From Hyphomicrobiales bacterium (GTDB taxonomy: Bacteria; Pseudomonadota; Alphaproteobacteria; Rhizobiales; Beijerinckiaceae): a stretch of DNA of 64,000 bases. The stretch spans positions 746-64,745 of the forward strand of contig UBZM01000016.1 in NCBI GenBank assembly GCA_900470095.1. Direction: 5' to 3'. Position 1 is the first letter of the stretch. Every line of letters starts with the position of its first letter. The notes beneath the pieces are model-generated. The model made no database searches. It had not been told where the DNA came from and saw only the letters and a program-made list of their open reading frames with translations. Made by a program: the position numbers and the translations under genes. Below, in pieces: positions 59,867-64,000 of this stretch.

Positions 59867-61384
59867 TCAGATATAATTCGTCAGCGTGAGCTTCGAGAGG
59901 ATCGCGGTCGTCTGGTAGCTCGCCTGGAGACGTGTCTGCAGCGCCAGGATCTGCGTTGCCACCTCTTCAGTTGTGACCTCTTCGACCCCGGCGAGCGTGG
60001 TCGTCAGGTAATTCTGGGTAGCGGTATGGCGCTCCTTGGCGCTGGCCAGGGCTTTCTGCGCCGTGCCGAGCTCGACGATGATCTCGGCCGGTTTCTGGGT
60101 GCCGTTGGCGTAGCCAATCGTGTCGTTGACGCGCTCGGCCAGGGCTTCGTAGCGATCCTTTGAATTGGCATCGCCGGCCGGGAAGGTCTCGGCAGCGAAC
60201 ACGGCAAACTGGGCCAGCCCAATCTTGAAGGCCTCTTCATTGGCGCGGGCGCCGATGCCGACGGTCTCGGTCTGATCGACCTGCACCGTCGAGGTCGCGC
60301 GCGCCGAACCCGGCGCATCATCGCCCTGGTACCAGATCACCGTATTCGCCGCAGTGCCCGGCGCAGGCGCGGCCGTCGCGGTGGCGAAGGGCGGGCCCGG
60401 TACACGCACCGGCGGATTGCTGGGACTGCCGTCGAAGAAGTTCTTGGCCGCGACCTGGGCCGACGAGGCCGAGAGCGTCGTCTGGGCCTCCTTGCCGAAC
60501 GTGGCCGAGACCGAAGCGCGCAGATTGGCAGCCGTGGCGTTGACGTCGGCACCGATCTCGAACGTATCCGCCGCGTTGCCACTGGTCCCGGGTGCACGCG
60601 CCGTCAGGACGATCTCCTTCTGGGTGCCATCGGGCAGATCGACTTTGAAGCGCAGCGTGTCGCCGGGCTGCGGTTGAGCAGCGACATTCACGGAAATGTC
60701 GGCCGGCGGACCCGCGGTATAGGTCGGCACCAGTCCCGCCGAGGTCGTCGTGGCGGACTTCAGCTTGAAACCGTAATTGGGATTGGCGGCCTCTTCCGCG
60801 ATCGTCGCGGTCGTGCCGGCGCCACCCGCCGTGAGGCGCCCGAGCCCGGTCACGCCGAGATCGGCCTCCTTGCGCTCGGCGATCAACTGCTTCAGCCCGG
60901 CGCGGCCGGCACCATCGCCATCCATGATCAAGGAATAGCTGACCACCGGTTCGATATCCGACGTCCGCCCCGAGAACAGGTAGCGCCCGCCGACATTGGT
61001 GTTGAGCAGGTCGAGCGTCTGCTTGAATTTCTCTTCGGCCAGCAACTGCGGCGCCGTGCGGCCGCTGGCACTCTCGACATAGCTGCCGGAGCGCGCATCA
61101 TTCTTGGTCTCGGCCGTCATCTTCGCAAAATTCTCGACCACCTTGGTCGAGAGCTTGAGATTGACGTCGGCAAGCTGGATCCCAGAGAGCCAGGAATCCA
61201 GGGAGGCCTTCTTGGCGTTGAGGTCCAGGCTGGTGCGCCGCTCGATTCCGAGATCGCCATAGCTGGTGACCTTCTTGCCGGTATCGAGCTGGCGCTGCAG
61301 GTCATCGAACTTTGCCCGGGTCGAGACGAATTCGCTCGGCCTGGCGGCGCGATAGGCTCCGGTGCCATAGGAGGTAATCGTCAT
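59867..61384 (-). CDS. flgL: Hook-filament junction protein FlgL (enlarged)
   Basis: A 505-residue flagellin-fold protein in the FlgL position. The N-terminus (T-I-T-S-Y-G-T-G-A-Y-R, then L-D-T-G-K-K-V-T-S-Y-G-D) and C-terminus (A-T-Q-I-L-A-L-Q-T-R-L-Q-A-S-Y-Q) form D0/D1. The central part (about 150-410) is a large Ala/Thr/Gly-rich insert, longer than in most FlgL. Third gene of flgE-flgK-flgL. Confidence 0.88.
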   Translation of the reverse strand: MTITSYGTGAYRAARPSEFVSTRAKFDDLQRQLDTGKKVTSYGDLGIERRTSLDLNAKKASLDSWLSGIQLADVNLKLSTKVVENFAKMTAETKNDARSGSYVESASGRTAPQLLAEEKFKQTLDLLNTNVGGRYLFSGRTSDIEPVVSYSLIMDGDGAGRAGLKQLIAERKEADLGVTGLGRLTAGGAGTTATIAEEAANPNYGFKLKSATTTSAGLVPTYTAGPPADISVNVAAQPQPGDTLRFKVDLPDGTQKEIVLTARAPGTSGNAADTFEIGADVNATAANLRASVSATFGKEAQTTLSASSAQVAAKNFFDGSPSNPPVRVPGPPFATATAAPAPGTAANTVIWYQGDDAPGSARATSTVQVDQTETVGIGARANEEAFKIGLAQFAVFAAETFPAGDANSKDRYEALAERVNDTIGYANGTQKPAEIIVELGTAQKALASAKERHTATQNYLTTTLAGVEEVTTEEVATQILALQTRLQASYQTTAILSKLTLTNYI

Positions 61385-61395
61385 GATGGCGTCCC

Positions 61396-63270
61396 TCAGA
61401 CTCTCATCAGCATGTCCATCATCTCCTTCACGGTGGAGATGATGCGGGCATTGGCGGCATAGGCGTTCTGCAACTCGATCAGCGTCGCCATTTCCTGGTC
61501 GACATTGACCTGCGAGGTCTCGGCGAAGCGGCTCTGCACGGAGGCAAGCGCCACCTGCTGGCCTTCATCGAGGCGCTTGGCATTTTCGACCGCCTGCCCC
61601 TGCGATGCGACGACGCGCTGCACAAAATTCGAGACGGTGATGTTGGAGGTGGCCGTCGAGCCGTCGAGGCCGACCGCGTTGGTGACGCTTCGCAGTCCCT
61701 TCGTCAGCCGGTCGAGCAGCATCTGCGGCCGGGTGGCGTCGCCCTGCGGCGTCGCTGGCGTGGTGTTGAAGACGACCAGCTTCGAGCGGTCTGCGATCAG
61801 GCCAGGATTGACCGTGATACGGCTGGCAAAACCCACGGCCTGGGACCGACCTTCGAACGAGCCGGTATAGGCGCCGTTGCCGTTCCCGGCGTCGACGAAG
61901 AAGGGCAGTTCGGGCGATCCGTTGGCACCGGACAAGCTGGTAGCGGTCGGTCGCGCGGTCAGGCCGAGCACGTCGCGGGTATTGCCCGCTCCGTCGTCGA
62001 CGATGCGCAGCATCGAACCGGTGTTCGAAACCGTGAACCCGCCGCCGATCGCGGCCTGGATCTGAGCTGCCACCGAAGCCGGCCCGCCCGAGAAATCAAT
62101 GCCGACCACGGTGTTGTTGGCATCGCCGCTGGCCGATGCCGGCAGCGGCAGCGATGCGCCGGATTCCACACGAACGAAAGTAAAGCGCCGCGTCGCCCCA
62201 CCAGGAGTGACCTGGTAGTCGAGCGTCACGCTGTTGCCGGACTGAAGCCCGGCGAGGTCGACATCGAAGCCTGACGCCGCGCCTGCAGTAACGGCAGTTC
62301 CCGCGATTTCCCGATCAGACAAGGCGCTCGAGAGCTGCGCGGCCATCTCGTCGAGCTGGGCCTGCATCTGCACCAGCGTCTTGTCACGAAGCTCGAGATT
62401 GGCCGCAATTTCCCCTGACCGGAATACCTTGTTGGCGATCGCGTCGATCTGGTTGCCGGAATTGTCGGTCATCGTGATGGTGCCGACACCACGCGTCGCC
62501 GCGTTAGGGCTCCATTGCGACTCCGGGCCAAGCGCCGAGCGCCCGTCGAAGCTGAACTTCACCGCCGGACGGCCGTCGAAGATCTGGGCACCTGATCCGG
62601 TGACGATGCTGAGCGAGCCGCGCGCATCCTCACTGGTCTTGATGTCCATGTATTGCGAGAGCTCGGAGACGATCCGGTCGCGCTGGTCTTTCAGACCCGC
62701 TGTCGCCTGGTCGGTCTGCCCCTGCACGATCCGGGCATTGACGCTGGTCAGCGAGTCCAGCAGCTGGTTGATCTGGTTGACGGCACCGCCGATCTTCGTC
62801 TCGGCCTGGGTGCGTTCAGCCTGAACGCCGGCAGACAGCCCGTTCAGGCGGTTTGCGAGCTGGCTGGCTGCATCGAGCACAGCCGTGCGGTTTGTATAGG
62901 ATGACGGGTCGTTCTTCAGCGCCTGGAGCGAGGTGGTGAAGGAGCTGTAGACCGAATCCAGCGCCGTCGCGCTTCCCGGTGCTCCGAATAGCTTGTCGAG
63001 GTTCGAGAGCGCATCCGCCCGGGTCGAGGTGTAGGCGGCGCCGGCGCTTTCCTGCCAGAGCTGATGCTGGACGATCTTGTCGAGCAGGCGCTGAACGGCC
63101 GTGCTCGACGTGCCGATCGTCGCGCCGCTCAGCGTATCTGAGGTGCCGACGACGCGCCGGACATAGCCGGCGACGCCGGCATTGGCGACATTCTGCGAAA
63201 CGACGCCGATACCGGTCTGCGTGACATGCAGCCCGGAAATCGCGGTGCCCAGGGAAGTACTCAGACCCAT
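61396..63270 (-). CDS. flgK: Hook-associated protein FlgK
   Basis: A 624-residue FlgK. N-terminal rod/hook motif V-V-S-Q-N-V-A-N-A-G-V-A-G-Y-V-R-R; C-terminal L-I-E-L-Q-N-A-Y-A-A-N-A-R. It joins hook to filament and nucleates FlgL. The ATG at 63270 has a GGAG site 6 bases upstream; a TTG two codons earlier is less likely. Confidence 0.95.
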   Translation of the reverse strand: MGLSTSLGTAISGLHVTQTGIGVVSQNVANAGVAGYVRRVVGTSDTLSGATIGTSSTAVQRLLDKIVQHQLWQESAGAAYTSTRADALSNLDKLFGAPGSATALDSVYSSFTTSLQALKNDPSSYTNRTAVLDAASQLANRLNGLSAGVQAERTQAETKIGGAVNQINQLLDSLTSVNARIVQGQTDQATAGLKDQRDRIVSELSQYMDIKTSEDARGSLSIVTGSGAQIFDGRPAVKFSFDGRSALGPESQWSPNAATRGVGTITMTDNSGNQIDAIANKVFRSGEIAANLELRDKTLVQMQAQLDEMAAQLSSALSDREIAGTAVTAGAASGFDVDLAGLQSGNSVTLDYQVTPGGATRRFTFVRVESGASLPLPASASGDANNTVVGIDFSGGPASVAAQIQAAIGGGFTVSNTGSMLRIVDDGAGNTRDVLGLTARPTATSLSGANGSPELPFFVDAGNGNGAYTGSFEGRSQAVGFASRITVNPGLIADRSKLVVFNTTPATPQGDATRPQMLLDRLTKGLRSVTNAVGLDGSTATSNITVSNFVQRVVASQGQAVENAKRLDEGQQVALASVQSRFAETSQVNVDQEMATLIELQNAYAANARIISTVKEMMDMLMRV

Positions 63271-63341
63271 CGTCAACTCCTGCCGTCACCGGCGATCCTC
63301 CTGGATCGCCCGGAACCGCCTCCGCCGGCGGTCAAGGCCGC

Positions 63342-64000
63342 TCAGCGGATGATGCTGAACACGTCGCGCAGCATTTCCTGCGCAGTGCTGATCACCTTGG
63401 TGTTGGCCGAGTAGGCCTGCTGAGTGACGATCATCTTCGAGAATTCGTCGGCGATGTCGGTGTTGGATTGCTCGACATTTCCGCCGATGAGCTGGGAGGT
63501 GCCGAGACCGATGATCGGCGGTCCGGATTCAATTGTCTCCTCGAAGGCGCCACCGTCGAGGCGCTTCAGGGCGTTGCCGGCGTTGAAGCGGGCCACCGAG
63601 AGCTGAGCCATCGCGACGACCTGGCCGTTGCTGAAGGTGCCGATCACCTGGCCTTCGGCCGAAACCGAGACGCGATCGAGCGTGCCGGCGGTGTAGCCGT
63701 CCTGGCGGATGCTGCGCGCGTCGATCTGGCCGCTGACATCGCCGTTCTGGGTCAGGCCATTGCCGCCGGTCGTGAGGTTGATGCCGGAGATCGCCGTGCC
63801 CGCGATCGTCATGTTCGGCAGCGTGATGTTGCCGCCGGCGGGGCTCGTCATCTGGCCGGTGGTACCGAAAGTGATATCGACATTCGCATTGCGATAAGCC
63901 ACGGCGCCGCCCGTCGCGCTGGTATTCTCGGCAACGAAGAGGTTCCAAGTGTCGACGGTCGCCGGAACGGCCGGCGGACCCACCTGGGCCGGCGCCGCAT
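63342..64000 (-). CDS. flgE: Flagellar hook protein FlgE, C-terminal part (cut by window end)
   Basis: The last roughly 219 residues of FlgE; the frame is open to the right edge. The C-terminal motif E-F-S-K-M-I-V-T-Q-Q-A-Y-S-A-N-T-K and the preceding F-N-A-G-N-A-L-K-R-L-D-G-G-A-F are diagnostic of hook protein. It heads flgE-flgK-flgL; its promoter lies outside the window. Confidence 0.92.
   Translation of the reverse strand, partial: AAPAQVGPPAVPATVDTWNLFVAENTSATGGAVAYRNANVDITFGTTGQMTSPAGGNITLPNMTIAGTAISGINLTTGGNGLTQNGDVSGQIDARSIRQDGYTAGTLDRVSVSAEGQVIGTFSNGQVVAMAQLSVARFNAGNALKRLDGGAFEETIESGPPIIGLGTSQLIGGNVEQSNTDIADEFSKMIVTQQAYSANTKVISTAQEMLRDVFSIIR

Overview
The window is a GC-rich chromosomal segment with dense, mostly ATGA/GTGA-coupled gene packing. 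It looks like an alphaproteobacterium of the order Hyphomicrobiales, most like Bosea or a relative (inference). Supporting signs are FlbT/FlaF/FliX/FlbY-type flagellar accessory genes, cckA next to flhB, a GAAC-N7-GAAC LexA box before recA, TTAA-N7-TTAA CtrA boxes, a DksA lacking the zinc-finger cysteines, an ATP12 chaperone and a eukaryote-type NADP isocitrate dehydrogenase. Nothing indicates a prophage, IS element, CRISPR array, tRNA or rRNA.

Layout. 1-23 kb is mixed housekeeping and accessory content: a 5'-truncated amine oxidase, a MarR-GNAT fusion, murI, rpsD, an exported polysaccharide-lyase-like protein, a 50-residue membrane protein, a Spy/LTXXQ protein, a P1 (DmpA/NylC) self-cleaving peptidase, a chemoreceptor coupled to a small membrane protein, a YjhX/YjhQ-like toxin-antitoxin pair, an ATP12 chaperone, pccB, a Tat-exported FAD oxidase, an HxlR regulator-FabF operon with a clear operator, an ABC uptake operon ending in two uncharacterised amidotransferase-like proteins, an MBOAT/SGNH acylation pair and dksA. 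23-39.3 kb is flagellar cluster I: flgF-G-A-H (-), fliL-fliM-DUF6468-motE-like and a 1156-residue TPR protein (+), fliO-fliP (-), and flgB-C-fliE-Q-R-flhB (+). It is followed by cckA. 41.9-52.5 kb is housekeeping and accessory: a membrane protein, recA, alaS, a periplasmic protein, icd, an exported protein, an SDR, a cupin dioxygenase-like protein and a secreted lipase. 52.6-64 kb is flagellar cluster II: fliX (-), flgI-flgJ-flbY, flaG-like, two flagellins, flbT-flaF (+), then flgE-flgK-flgL (-), with flgE cut by the window end.

How it works together. The window covers much of the rod, rings, hook-filament junction, filament, export gate and part of the C-ring and stator accessory set. The intergenic DNA suggests a Caulobacter-type hierarchy. 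CckA, encoded here, would feed CtrA. CtrA boxes precede early genes (fliL, flgB, fliO, fliX). Sigma-54 promoters precede the flgF and flgI operons. A palindromic site resembling the FlbD ftr element lies between the CtrA box and the sigma-54 promoter in both divergent regions, in mirror image. This bidirectional regulatory module is the most interesting structure in the window. FliX (sensor partner of FlbD) and FlbT/FlaF (flagellin mRNA regulators) are also encoded here.
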